From Bifidobacterium pseudolongum subsp. globosum (GTDB taxonomy: Bacteria; Actinomycetota; Actinomycetes; Actinomycetales; Bifidobacteriaceae): a stretch of DNA of 64,000 nt. Under the pieces are notes generated by a model. It searched no databases. It had not been told where the DNA came from and saw only the letters and a program-made list of their open reading frames with translations. Of the stretch, positions 17,859 to 26,837 are shown piece by piece; positions within the stretch are counted from its first letter, which is position 1, and each line of letters opens with the position of its first letter. The translations under genes were made by a program, and so were the position numbers. The stretch spans positions 35,233 to 99,232 of the forward strand of contig NZ_RYUH01000006.1 in NCBI RefSeq assembly GCF_004155535.1, given 5' to 3'.

Positions 17859-19397
17859 GTGAATACGCCTGTGATCAAACGTCGTTCCAAACCCGAAGTA
17901 CTGGCACCGGCCGGCAATCTGCGCGGCCTCATGACCGCCGTGGACTACGGCGCCGACGCCGTCTACTGCGGCGGCAAAGCCTTTGGCATGCGCTCGGCGC
18001 CGCGCAACCTGAGCATCGACGACTTCACGCAAGGCGCGCGCTATGCGCATGAGCGCGGCGCGCGCGTCTACGTGACACTCAACATCCTGCCGCGCAACAA
18101 CGAGGTCACCGCGATCGAACGCTACATCGAGCAGTTGCGCGGCACCGGCGTCGACGCACTGATCGTCACTGACATCGGCGTGCTCATGATGGCGCGCCGC
18201 ATCGCGCCCGAACTCGAACTGCATGTCTCCACGCAGGCCGGCGTCACGAACTACGCCGCCGCCAATGCGCTTTATGAACTCGGCGCGCGCCGCGTCGTGC
18301 TCGCGCGCGAGATGGACCTGCAGGCCGTGCGCGACATCCGCGCCAACATTCCCGACGACCTGGACATCGAGACCTTTGTGCATGGCTCGATGTGCATGGC
18401 GTTCTCCGGCCGCTGCCTCATCTCCAATTACCTGACCGGACGCGACGGCAACCATGGCGAATGCGCGCAGCCGTGCCGCTGGAAGTATTCGCTCGTCGAA
18501 GAGAAGCGGCCCGGGCAGGTGTTCCCGATCGAGGAGACCGCGCAAGGCACCTATCTGTTCAATTCGCAGGACATGAACATGATGGAGCACCTCGACGACC
18601 TGATCGACTCGGGCGCCACGAGCCTCAAGATCGAAGGCCGCTCCAAGAGCGCGTATTATGTGGCGGCCATGACGAACGCCTACAAGAGCGCCGTCAACGA
18701 ATACATGGTGCAGCGCGGCTTCGAAGACGCCGAGGGCAACGAGCTCAAGCCGTTCCTCGACCGCGTCATCCGTGTGGGCGAACAGGCCATGGAAGATGCC
18801 GCCCGGCCTGACTCGATCACGCTGCACGCCGACGAGGCGTTCGCCGGCATGCCGAACTGGGACAGCGCGGTCGACGAAGGCGAGCTGTCGAACCGTCAGG
18901 CGCGCCGCACCGGTCTGGAACGCCAAGCCGAATACGCCGAAGACGCCGGTTGGAAGCACGCGGGTGTGCACCCGGCCCCGCCCGTGGAGCTGCCCGATTG
19001 GCTGCGTGAGGAGCCGGGCAAGGTGGCGCACCGCGACTACAGCACCGGCTTCTACTACCCCCAGCAGAAGGTCACGCAGAACACCGACCGCAGCGCGTAT
19101 TTCCGCGATTGGCTCGTGGTGGGCGAGGCGCTCGAATGGACGCCCGAAGACGGCGGCAGGCTCACAATCATGAGCCGCAACAAGATCGAACCGGGCCAGC
19201 TCGTCGAGATCCTGCTGCCGGGCGAGGCGCCACTGCAATATATCGTGCCGGCCGAAGGCCTGCGCGACGCCGACGGCGAGCCAGTCGCGCTGATCAACCA
19301 TCCGGCGCACGTATTCTCGCTACCGATGCCGGTCGAAGTGCCCGTCAACGCGGCGCTGCGCTCGCGCACCAAGCGTCCTACGCTCAAGGCCGAATGA
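17859..19397 (+). CDS. U32 family protein (tRNA/rRNA hydroxylation or peptidase U32 type)
   Basis: A 512-residue U32 protein. The family signature ETFVHGSMCMAFSGRCLIS is followed by HGECAQPCRWKY, which supplies the conserved Cys residues thought to bind an iron-sulfur cluster. The N-terminal VLAPAGNLRGLMTAVDYGAD matches the barrel start of TrhP (YegQ). TrhP-type proteins act in prephenate-dependent 5-hydroxyuridine formation in tRNA, and that role seems more likely than proteolysis. GTG 17859 is preferred. Earlier codons would overlap the upstream gene. Confidence 0.88.
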   Translation: MNTPVIKRRSKPEVLAPAGNLRGLMTAVDYGADAVYCGGKAFGMRSAPRNLSIDDFTQGARYAHERGARVYVTLNILPRNNEVTAIERYIEQLRGTGVDALIVTDIGVLMMARRIAPELELHVSTQAGVTNYAAANALYELGARRVVLAREMDLQAVRDIRANIPDDLDIETFVHGSMCMAFSGRCLISNYLTGRDGNHGECAQPCRWKYSLVEEKRPGQVFPIEETAQGTYLFNSQDMNMMEHLDDLIDSGATSLKIEGRSKSAYYVAAMTNAYKSAVNEYMVQRGFEDAEGNELKPFLDRVIRVGEQAMEDAARPDSITLHADEAFAGMPNWDSAVDEGELSNRQARRTGLERQAEYAEDAGWKHAGVHPAPPVELPDWLREEPGKVAHRDYSTGFYYPQQKVTQNTDRSAYFRDWLVVGEALEWTPEDGGRLTIMSRNKIEPGQLVEILLPGEAPLQYIVPAEGLRDADGEPVALINHPAHVFSLPMPVEVPVNAALRSRTKRPTLKAE

Positions 19398-19466
19398 CGC
19401 CCGCCCGCGCGCATCTACGGTCAGCGAACATGCACGCGCGCCGGTGGAGCGGCTACAGTGGGCGGT

Positions 19467-20648
19467 ATGAATGCACAAGAACCATCGGCGCAGCCCGCCG
19501 AACCACAGCAGAACAACCAGCCCGCCGGCGCGGGCGAACACAAGCCAGTGCAGATCAACATGCAGGACCTGCTCGAGGCGGTGCAGTCGCTCGGCAAGAA
19601 GACCGTGCAGCAGCAGGACGAAGCCGCGGCGAAGGCCTCGCAGTACGACGAGGCGATCCTCGACAGCTCCGCGATCGAACCGACCGACAGCGAAGGCAAT
19701 CCGATCCCGGTGACGATCCCGATTGTGCTCGCGCCGAACATCACCGTGGTCTACACCACGCGCTTGGGCGGCGCCAGCACCGACGAATGGGCGCATTTCA
19801 ATCTGGGCGGCAAATCCGGCGACGTGCCGGACCATGTGCGCGCGAACCGCGACGCGCTCGCGAACGAACTGCACGCCAAGCTCTCGCTCATCAACCAAGT
19901 GCATTCGGGCAACGCCATCGACATAGACGAACGCTTCGAGTCCAACCGTTCGTTCGGCTTCGATGCCTCGGGCACGCAGGAAGCCGCGCCCGTGGACGAC
20001 GTGGAATCGGTGGACGGCGCCGTGCAGATCATCGAAGGCGACGCGCAGGTCAGCACGCAGACCGGCATCGCGCTCGGCGTGTTCGCCGCGGACTGCCTGC
20101 CCGTGCTGCTCGCCGACCCGGTGGCCGGCGTGATCGCGGCCGCGCATTGCGGGCGCAAAGGCCTCATGGAAGGCGTCATCGGCTCCACAGTGGAGATGAT
20201 GAAGACCAAGGGCGCCGACCCCGCGCACATCCTGGCCACGCTCGGCCCCGCGATCTGCGGCGACTGCTATGAGACCGGCGACGCGATCGCCGACGCGTTC
20301 GACGCGAAGTTCCCCGGCACGTTCACGCTCACGCGCTTCGGCGGCCCGGGCATCGACATCAACAAGGCCGCACTCATGGCACTCGAGCAGGCCGGGGTGG
20401 GCGCCGACCACATCTATTCGTCGCAGCCGCGCGTCAACGCCGCCACACAGTACCTCGCGCAGGACGCCGAACTCGAGCAGCTGTGCCGCGAGGACAACGA
20501 GGGCGATCCGCAGCTCGACGAGCGCATCAAGCACATCCGCCACAGCATGTGCACGCTCGAAAACCCGCTGTGGTTCTCGCACCGCCGCGCCCAGCTCGCG
20601 CACAAGGCCCACGAAGGCCGCATGCTCGCGCTGATTGTGCGCCACTGA
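19467..20648 (+). CDS. YfiH/laccase-domain purine nucleoside phosphorylase-like protein
   Basis: About 393 residues. The conserved Cu/Zn-site motifs of the family are present: the first His in INQVHSGNA, Cys in AADCLPVLLADP, and the second His in AAHCGRKGLMEG. LGPAICGDCYETGDA follows near residue 260. Members are described as polyphenol oxidases and as zinc-dependent purine nucleoside phosphorylases. It has a Gln/Pro-rich N-terminal extension of about 80 residues before the domain, and an acidic insertion (residues about 155-195). ATG 19467 is chosen; GTG 19458 is in frame. ispD follows 34 bp downstream. Confidence 0.88.
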   Translation: MNAQEPSAQPAEPQQNNQPAGAGEHKPVQINMQDLLEAVQSLGKKTVQQQDEAAAKASQYDEAILDSSAIEPTDSEGNPIPVTIPIVLAPNITVVYTTRLGGASTDEWAHFNLGGKSGDVPDHVRANRDALANELHAKLSLINQVHSGNAIDIDERFESNRSFGFDASGTQEAAPVDDVESVDGAVQIIEGDAQVSTQTGIALGVFAADCLPVLLADPVAGVIAAAHCGRKGLMEGVIGSTVEMMKTKGADPAHILATLGPAICGDCYETGDAIADAFDAKFPGTFTLTRFGGPGIDINKAALMALEQAGVGADHIYSSQPRVNAATQYLAQDAELEQLCREDNEGDPQLDERIKHIRHSMCTLENPLWFSHRRAQLAHKAHEGRMLALIVRH

Positions 20649-20682
20649 CCCATATATTTATTGAATTAAGTAAGGAATCACA

Positions 20683-21429
20683 ATGACCACCGCACAGACC
20701 ACCCCGGTCGTGGCCGTGGTGCTCGCCGCAGGCTCGGGCCTGCGGTTCGACCCGGCCAATCCCAAACAACTCGTCTCGCTCGCCGGCACGCCAATCGTCG
20801 GCTGGAGCATCGCCGCGTTCGAACGCAACCCGCGTGTGACCGACATCCTCGTCGTCGTCAACGCGCAGGTGCGCCAGGCGGTGGAACAGCTCATCGCCGC
20901 CGCCGGCTACACCAAGGTGCAGGCTGTGATCGGCGGCGGCGCCGAACGCTCCGACAGCACCGAGGCCGCGCTGCGCATGCTCGCCGACCATGGCGTGCCC
21001 GCCAACGCGAAGGTGCTCATCCACGATTCGGTGCGTCCCTTCGTCTCACAGGCCCAGATCGACGGCTGCATCGACGCGCTCGACGAGTTCAAGGCCGCCA
21101 CCGTGGCCTGCCCGTCGACCGACACGATCCTGCTCACGCAGGACCTGGGCGACCGCGAAACCGTGGTGCAGGTGCCGGAGCGCCGCCATTCGTTCCGCGC
21201 GCAGACCCCGCAGGCGTTCCGTTTCGAGACGATCCGCACCGCCTACGACCTGGCCGCCGACGACCCGGATTTCCGCCCGACCGACGACACCCGCGTGGTG
21301 GTGGACTACCTGCCCAACGAGCCCGTGGCGGTTGTGGGCGGTTCTCCGCTCAACATGAAGGTGACGACGCAGGACGACATGCCGTTCGCGCAGCTGATCG
21401 CCGGTCGTCTGGCTGACCCCGCGCTCTAG
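20683..21429 (+). CDS. ispD: 2-C-methyl-D-erythritol 4-phosphate cytidylyltransferase
   Basis: A 248-residue enzyme of the MEP isoprenoid pathway, forming CDP-methylerythritol from MEP and CTP. The nucleotide-binding loop is VVLAAGSGLRFDPANPKQL. HDSVRPFVS and the conserved RAQTPQAFRFETI and TDDTRVV segments are present. Length is normal. The start is ATG 20683, with TAAGGAAT upstream. The dispersed repeat at 21493 follows shortly after the gene. Confidence 0.96.
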   Translation: MTTAQTTPVVAVVLAAGSGLRFDPANPKQLVSLAGTPIVGWSIAAFERNPRVTDILVVVNAQVRQAVEQLIAAAGYTKVQAVIGGGAERSDSTEAALRMLADHGVPANAKVLIHDSVRPFVSQAQIDGCIDALDEFKAATVACPSTDTILLTQDLGDRETVVQVPERRHSFRAQTPQAFRFETIRTAYDLAADDPDFRPTDDTRVVVDYLPNEPVAVVGGSPLNMKVTTQDDMPFAQLIAGRLADPAL

Positions 21430-21492
21430 ACTGGTGCCATGCAGAATGACTGCCGTGGCAAAGCGGTAGTCATTCATTCTTGTCACTTTTCT

Positions 21493-21629
21493 GCTACGGG
21501 TAGTGCTTCTTGTGCTACGGGTAGTGCTTCTACCGCCCACGTCCAAGTAGAACCATTGGAAAATGGCGGTTCATACAGAGAGGTACCGCAAAAAGCACTA
21601 CCCGTAGCACAAGAAGCACTACCCGTAGC
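21493..21629. repeat. REPIN-like inverted repeat element, copy A
   Basis: Two direct copies of GCTACGGGTAGTGCTTC (21493-21509, 21514-21530) are matched by two inverted copies (21593-21608, 21613-21629). The arms form a 38-bp inverted repeat with one mismatch around a 61-bp centre that contains TTGGAAAATGGCGG. Its right end overlaps the 3' end of the Mrr-like gene. Confidence 0.9.
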
Positions 21630-22500
21630 GGTATTGCATATCGATGGGAATATGTCTCATGATGTCCTGACGGATGAGCGTTGCGCCGTCGATGAGCCGC
21701 ATATTAACCTGTCGTGCATACGCAATAGCGTCGGCTGTGAAATCACTTGTCGTGATGAAGATGGTGCCTTGTGCGAGCTGTGTCGCGTTGGCGCCTTGGA
21801 GTTTCTGGAGAACGTGGCGCCCAATGCGGTGCTTGCGGTTGTAGCATTTGCATTCAGCGATAAAAGTGTTCCCATTCGTATCGCAGAGTGTAAGGTCAAA
21901 CCCTCCATCGCGACTTGGCGGTGTCACCGATGCCTGCCAGCCGAGGTGCCGGAACATATCAGCACAGAAGGGTTCAAATTTCACGGGGTCATCGCTGAAT
22001 TGCTCAACAATGGCATCGATGCTGCCGGTGTTGTATCGTGTATTCATTCGGCGTAGGATGGCCTCTCGTTTTCGCTGTTCTTCGGCGCAGTATGCGATCG
22101 CGACTCCCGCGGCGCGAAGTTGCAGTATCAGGTTATATACAACAAAAGGATTGCTCCCTGCCAATTGCCATTGGCCGATGAACAACTCACTTGAGTGCTG
22201 ATGGATTCGCATATTGTTTGATCGCCCGGCGTGGGTGCCGTCTTTGTTCCGTCTCTCCCAAGCCGGATAGCGCATTCTGAATATGCCAATGTCTTGAGTC
22301 GTGGTTGTGGGGTAGACGAGCATGGTTGGTGGCACATGTATTTTGTAGTGCTTGTAAAACTCTTCGCGATAGCGCTTCTGCTTGTCTTCTTTTCTTTTTT
22401 TGTCAATATATTCTATCAATACAGGAATAATTGGTGTCAAAATGATAATGAATATGAAGAAAAGAAAATAATACAGAGCATATGGTGAAGGGTTGCCCAT
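21619..22500 (-). CDS. Membrane-anchored Mrr-like restriction endonuclease
   Basis: A 293-residue protein. It has one strongly hydrophobic helix near the N-terminus (residues about 7-30, with LFFIFIIILTPIIPVL), a basic linker, and a C-terminal PD-(D/E)XK domain of the Mrr type. The motifs are DPVKFEPFCADMFRHLGW, then RDGGFDLTL (Asp) and FIAECKCY (Glu-x-Lys). Such domains cut DNA, often modified DNA. A membrane anchor is uncommon. The 5' part is clearly AT-richer than its surroundings, suggesting recent transfer. ATG 22500 is preceded by GGGAGAAAG. The last codons and TAG lie inside repeat copy A. Confidence 0.85.
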   Translation of the reverse strand: MGNPSPYALYYFLFFIFIIILTPIIPVLIEYIDKKRKEDKQKRYREEFYKHYKIHVPPTMLVYPTTTTQDIGIFRMRYPAWERRNKDGTHAGRSNNMRIHQHSSELFIGQWQLAGSNPFVVYNLILQLRAAGVAIAYCAEEQRKREAILRRMNTRYNTGSIDAIVEQFSDDPVKFEPFCADMFRHLGWQASVTPPSRDGGFDLTLCDTNGNTFIAECKCYNRKHRIGRHVLQKLQGANATQLAQGTIFITTSDFTADAIAYARQVNMRLIDGATLIRQDIMRHIPIDMQYRYG

Positions 22501-22579
22501 GCGCTTTCTCCCGATGTGTCCACTGCCGGTGGCCCCATGCCGATGATTGGTGGCAGGTGCACGTCTACACTGGGGAATC

Positions 22580-23263
22580 ATGGAGAAACTATCTGTTGTC
22601 ATCTCGGGGTTCGACCCGTACGAGGGCATCGCGGTCAATCCCGCGCTGATCGTGCCCGACACGCTCGCCAAAGAGGGCATCGCCGTCGATCCCAACGATT
22701 TCGAGGACCCGCTGCACGGCGTGGATGTGCGGATCCACGCCGTGCACATGCCGGTCAGCTTCGGCAAGGCATGGCCCATGCTCAAGGAGACGCTCGACCG
22801 CGTGCACCCGCACATCGTGATCGCCACCGGACTCAAGCAGGCCGCGCGCGGCATCCTGCTCGAACGCTGCGCGATCAACCTCAAGGACACCACGCGCCCC
22901 GACGCCGACAACGTGATCCCCGGGCACCGCGTGATCGACGCAGACGGCCCGGCGGCCTACTGGACCGGCCTGCCGCTGCGCGCGATCCTCAACGCGTTCG
23001 CCGCCGACGACATCCCCGCGTCCCTCAGCTCGGACGCCGGCACGTTCGTGTGCAACGCGCTGTTCTACCACCTGCAGGCGTGGGCCGCGCGCCAGCCGAG
23101 GCCGACGATGTGCGGGTTCGTCAACCTGCCGCTCGTCAACGAACAACCACACCCGCAGCACGGCCTGCCGCTGGCCCAGCAGATCACCGCCGGGCGTGAC
23201 GTGGTGCGCGAGGCGGCGCGCTACTACAAGCGGCCCATGGGCCCCGACATTCTGATTCCGTAG
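22580..23263 (+). CDS. pcp: Pyroglutamyl-peptidase I
   Basis: A 227-residue cysteine peptidase (family C15) removing N-terminal pyroglutamate. Family features are VVISGFDPYEGIAVNP at the N-terminus, a catalytic Glu region near AINLKDTTR, the Cys in SSDAGTFVCNALFYH and the downstream His in FVNLPLVNEQPHPQHG, although its exact alignment is uncertain. ATG 22580 is chosen because the fold begins there and GGGGAATC precedes it. Monocistronic. Confidence 0.9.
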   Translation: MEKLSVVISGFDPYEGIAVNPALIVPDTLAKEGIAVDPNDFEDPLHGVDVRIHAVHMPVSFGKAWPMLKETLDRVHPHIVIATGLKQAARGILLERCAINLKDTTRPDADNVIPGHRVIDADGPAAYWTGLPLRAILNAFAADDIPASLSSDAGTFVCNALFYHLQAWAARQPRPTMCGFVNLPLVNEQPHPQHGLPLAQQITAGRDVVREAARYYKRPMGPDILIP

Positions 23264-23398
23264 CGCGCGCCGGCGCCCGCGCGGTTGCGCTCAATGTGAG
23301 TTCCGCGCGTGGTGCGGCGTGGCGTACGCTAAAGTGCAGAGAAGACGCACTCATGCACCAGTCGTGCGTGGGGGAATTGCCAACGAAAGGAAACGACT

Positions 23399-24994
23399 AT
23401 GGTGGAGCGGTTCCCGGTCGTGCTGCGAGGGTACGACAAAGAACGCGTGGACGAAGCGATGCTTGCGGCGCAGACCACGATCGACCGCCTGCGTGAGCAG
23501 GTCAAGGCCGGCGACGACAACGTGCTGCAGCTGCAGGCCCAACTGCAGGAAGAGAAGAACCGCAAGGCGAGCACAGACAACACCTTCGCCTCGCTCGGCG
23601 CCAACGCGCAGCAGATGCTCGCCTCGGCCGAGCAGACGAGCACGGAGCTGCTCGAGCGCGCCAAGAAAGACGCCGCATCCGCGCGCGTCGAAGCGCAGTC
23701 CCAGTCGCAGACCCTGATCAACAACGCCAAGCTCGACGCCCAGCACTTGGTCGACGACGCGCAGGCCAAGGCGGACACGCTGCTCAAGAACGCGCAGAAC
23801 GAGGCGCAGACGATCATCACAAGCGCCCAGCAGGAGGCCGCGCAGTTGCGCGCGTCCACTGCGAAGACCGTCAAGGAGCAGCGTCAGGCACTCGATCTGG
23901 AGCTCACCAACTCGCGCGAGGAGCACAACAAGCGCCTCGCTTCGGAGCGCGCCACGCAGGAGCGTGAGCTCTCCGAACAGCAGGCCGAGGCGGCGGCCGC
24001 GATCGCGCAGCAGCGCAAGAGCGCGAACGAGGAGATCACGCGCCTCAAGAGCGAGACGAACGACCAGATCGAATCGGCGCTCGCGGACGCCAACAAGAAG
24101 CTCGCCGACGTGCGCGAGCAGGTGTCGAAGCTCATGACCGAAGCGCAGCGCAAGGCCGGCGAGATCACCGACGCCGCGAAGTCGCAGGCGCAGGAGATCA
24201 CCGATTCCGCCGAAGTGAACCGCACGAAGACGATGAGCCAGGTGAACGCGGAAGTGGAGCAGATCCGCGCCGACATCGCCGCCCAGCAGGACGAGGCCAC
24301 GCAGAAGGTCTCCGAACTGCTCGGCCACTTGGAGGAGCGCCGCGCACAGGCCAAGGAAGAGGCCGAGGCGCAGATCGCCGAAGCCAAGCAGATCCGCGAA
24401 GACGCCGACACGTACGCCGCGGACAAGCGCAAAGAGGCCGACAAGACGGCCGCCGAAATCGTCGACAAGGCGAGCCGCGAGGCCGCCGCGCAGATCGAGG
24501 AGCGCCGCAAGGCCGCGCAGACCGAGCTCGACGGCCTGCACAAGCGCATCGGCGAACTGCAGAGCCGCGAGGCCGACATCACGCAGCGCGTCTCCGAACT
24601 GCGCTCGATGTTCGCCAACGCGTTCGCCGGCTTCGGATTCGGCATGGACAACCAGCATTCCACCGATTCGATGTCGGTCGTCAACGCGTTTGTGGAAAGC
24701 GACAACACCGCAGACGGCGACCAGGACGACGACGTGCTGATCGACAACGCGGAGGAGCCGGCCCAGCCCGCGGCCGCGCCGACCGTGCCGCCGCTCGATG
24801 CGCCGGCCGCTGACGCCGAGCAGGACGCCGACCATGACCAGGCCGCCGAAACCGAAGTGATCGCCGTGGCCCAGGAGAACGACCGTTCGATGGTCTCCGA
24901 AGGCGCCCCCGTGTTCGACCAGCGCGACAACCAGGTGGTGGACGACGAGGACGGCGCGATCAACGACGACACCCAGCTGTCCAGCGACCAGTGA
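23399..24994 (+). CDS. DivIVA-like coiled-coil protein
   Basis: A 531-residue protein. The N-terminal segment FPVVLRGYDKERVDEAMLAA resembles the membrane-curvature-sensing DivIVA head. A long Ala/Glu/Lys-rich coiled coil then spans about residues 20-400. The tail is acidic and Pro/Ala-rich with no domain. DivIVA/Wag31-family proteins organise polar growth and septation in actinobacteria. This one is unusually long and is probably a second, divergent member. GAAAGGAAACG precedes ATG 23399. A strong terminator follows. Confidence 0.85.
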   Translation: MVERFPVVLRGYDKERVDEAMLAAQTTIDRLREQVKAGDDNVLQLQAQLQEEKNRKASTDNTFASLGANAQQMLASAEQTSTELLERAKKDAASARVEAQSQSQTLINNAKLDAQHLVDDAQAKADTLLKNAQNEAQTIITSAQQEAAQLRASTAKTVKEQRQALDLELTNSREEHNKRLASERATQERELSEQQAEAAAAIAQQRKSANEEITRLKSETNDQIESALADANKKLADVREQVSKLMTEAQRKAGEITDAAKSQAQEITDSAEVNRTKTMSQVNAEVEQIRADIAAQQDEATQKVSELLGHLEERRAQAKEEAEAQIAEAKQIREDADTYAADKRKEADKTAAEIVDKASREAAAQIEERRKAAQTELDGLHKRIGELQSREADITQRVSELRSMFANAFAGFGFGMDNQHSTDSMSVVNAFVESDNTADGDQDDDVLIDNAEEPAQPAAAPTVPPLDAPAADAEQDADHDQAAETEVIAVAQENDRSMVSEGAPVFDQRDNQVVDDEDGAINDDTQLSSDQ

Positions 24995-25010
24995 CCGCAT
25001 TCCCCGTACC

Positions 25011-25053
25011 AAAAGGTCCGGCCCCACGCACCGCCGTGGGCCGGACCTTTTTG
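25011..25053 (+). terminator. Terminator of the DivIVA-like gene
   Basis: AAAAGGTCCGGCCCCA pairs with TGGGCCGGACCTTTTT. Its T-run directly abuts repeat copy B. Confidence 0.9.
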
Positions 25054-25210
25054 CTACGGGTAGTCCTTCCACGCTACGGGTAGTGCTTCCTGTGCTACGG
25101 GTAGTGCTTCCTTGGGCAAGTTCCTTGTATGATCGTTGGAAAATGGCGGGTTGGAAGGGGATGGGAGCCGGCAAAGCACTACCCGTAGCGCGGAAGGGAC
25201 TACCCGTAGC
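25053..25210. repeat. REPIN-like inverted repeat element, copy B
   Basis: Left-arm units are at 25053-25069 (variant GCTACGGGTAGTCCTTC), 25073-25089 and 25094-25110. Inverted units are at 25173-25189 and 25193-25210. The outer units of both arms carry the same change (TCCTTCC opposite GGAAGGGA), so pairing is kept. The centre has ATCGTTGGAAAATGGCGG. It lies between the terminator and pepC. Confidence 0.9.
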
Positions 25211-25332
25211 AAAAAAGGGGGTGATGCGCATGCATGGGGCACCGGCTGAGCCACGGGCGCAGCCGCACATATGGGAGTACCCTTGTGCATTGGTATTGAT
25301 CCACCACCCATATGCATGGAAAGGAACCCGTT

Positions 25333-26670
25333 TTGCCTCAGCTCGAACCCCTGTCCGTCAACCGACTCGACACCCTGCGCCACGACTTCGACGCCAACAA
25401 GTTCAACCGCATGGCCATGAACGCGGTCACGACCGCAGGCATCAACAACGTGGCGCGCAACTACGACCGCGCACGCCTGCTGCAGCGCCGGTTCTCGACC
25501 GTGGTGGACAACGGCGAGGCCACGCACCAGGACCATTCGGGCCGCTGCTGGCTGTTCAGCTCGCTCAACGTGGCGCGCTTCGTGGCCAAGAAGAACATGA
25601 ACCTCAAGGAATTCGAATTCTCGCAGAACTATGCGATGTACTTCGACAAGCTTGAGCGCATCAACTACTTCATGCAGGACATGGCCGGCCTGATCCGCGC
25701 GGGCGAGCCGGTCGACTCGCGCCTGTTCCAGCACATGCTGCACGACGTGATGGGCGACGGCGGCCAGTGGACGATGGCCATGAACATCTACAAGAAGTAC
25801 GGCGCCGTGCCGAAGAGCCTCTTCCCGGAGACCGAATCGTCGAAGAACACCTCGGAGATGAACACGCAGCTGCGCCGCCTGCTGCACACCGCCGTCGCGC
25901 ACATGCAGGACACCCCGAACGAGATCGACGAGATCATCGCACGCACGGTGGAGGACGGCCACCGCATGCTCACCATCCATTTGGGCGAGCCGCCGAAGTC
26001 GTTCCACTGGGAGTGGACCGACGCCGACGGCGTGTTCCACCGCGACGGCGAGATCACGCCGGTCGAGTTCTGGGACAAGTACGTGGGCAGCGCCGACCTG
26101 GACAGCTATGTGTGCCTCGTCGACGACCCGCGCAAGGAGCACGCGAAGGGCACGAAGATCGGCATCGAGCACTTGGGCAACGTGGCGGGCGGCGACCCGA
26201 CCGAATACCTCAACGTGCCGATCGAGTTCATGAAGGACTGCGTGCGCACGATCCTCGTGGAACAGGGCATCCCGGTGTGGTTCGGCGCCGACTGCCACCC
26301 GATGATGGACCGCCAGGACGGCGCGTGGGCCGCCGACCTGTTCGAATACGGCGAGGTCTACGGCGTGGACTTCGACATGGACAAGGAGCAGCGCGTGCGC
26401 TTCGCCGACTCCGCGATGAACCACGCGATGGCGTTCGTGGGCGTGGACGTGGACGACGACGGCACGACGACCCGACGTTGGCGTGTGGAGAACTCGTGGG
26501 GCACGAAGATCGCCGACAAGGGCTACTTCACGATGGCCGACGACTGGTTCGACCAGTACGTGTTCGAGGTGGCGGTGCCGAAGGCCATGCTGCCCGAGGA
26601 GTACCGCAAGGCGCTCGGCGAGCCGGCCACGATGCTGCCGGCATGGGACCCGATGGGTGCTCTCGCCTGA
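25333..26670 (+). CDS. pepC: Aminopeptidase C (bleomycin-hydrolase family)
   Basis: About 445 residues, a cytosolic cysteine aminopeptidase of family C1B that trims N-terminal residues from peptides. The catalytic Cys is in SGRCWLFSSLNVARF, His in NHAMAFVGVDVDDDG and Asn in WRVENSWGTK. Length matches the family. TTG 25333 is chosen because GGAAAGGA lies 9 bp upstream. ATG 25312 in the same frame has no ribosome-binding site but would add seven residues. Confidence 0.94.
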   Translation: MPQLEPLSVNRLDTLRHDFDANKFNRMAMNAVTTAGINNVARNYDRARLLQRRFSTVVDNGEATHQDHSGRCWLFSSLNVARFVAKKNMNLKEFEFSQNYAMYFDKLERINYFMQDMAGLIRAGEPVDSRLFQHMLHDVMGDGGQWTMAMNIYKKYGAVPKSLFPETESSKNTSEMNTQLRRLLHTAVAHMQDTPNEIDEIIARTVEDGHRMLTIHLGEPPKSFHWEWTDADGVFHRDGEITPVEFWDKYVGSADLDSYVCLVDDPRKEHAKGTKIGIEHLGNVAGGDPTEYLNVPIEFMKDCVRTILVEQGIPVWFGADCHPMMDRQDGAWAADLFEYGEVYGVDFDMDKEQRVRFADSAMNHAMAFVGVDVDDDGTTTRRWRVENSWGTKIADKGYFTMADDWFDQYVFEVAVPKAMLPEEYRKALGEPATMLPAWDPMGALA

Positions 26671-26678
26671 GCCCACCC

Positions 26679-26700
26679 CATGGGGTTTCACCCCGTGTTT
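26679..26700 (+). terminator. Possible weak pepC terminator
   Basis: CATGGGGT pairs with ACCCCGTG around a 3-nt loop, followed by only three T. It may act as an inefficient terminator. Confidence 0.4.
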
Positions 26701-26837
26701 CACGCGGCCGCGCCCCGCGCGCGTGGAGATTCTGGAACGCCGGTAGTCAAGTCAACTGGGTTGTTTTACACTGGGTATCCGGTTTCGACCGCGCGCGGCT
26801 GGCGCGCCGCGGCGCACAGACAAGAGGAGACAGACAG

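Noticed and set aside
23399..24994. SMC or myosin-like ATPase
   Set aside because: Coiled coil only. No Walker motifs at either end, and the N-terminal segment fits DivIVA.
21493..25210. The 17-bp units as a CRISPR or integron attC array
   Set aside because: Units occur in inverted pairs of two or three with no spacers and no integron integrase. The structure fits REPIN-like elements better.
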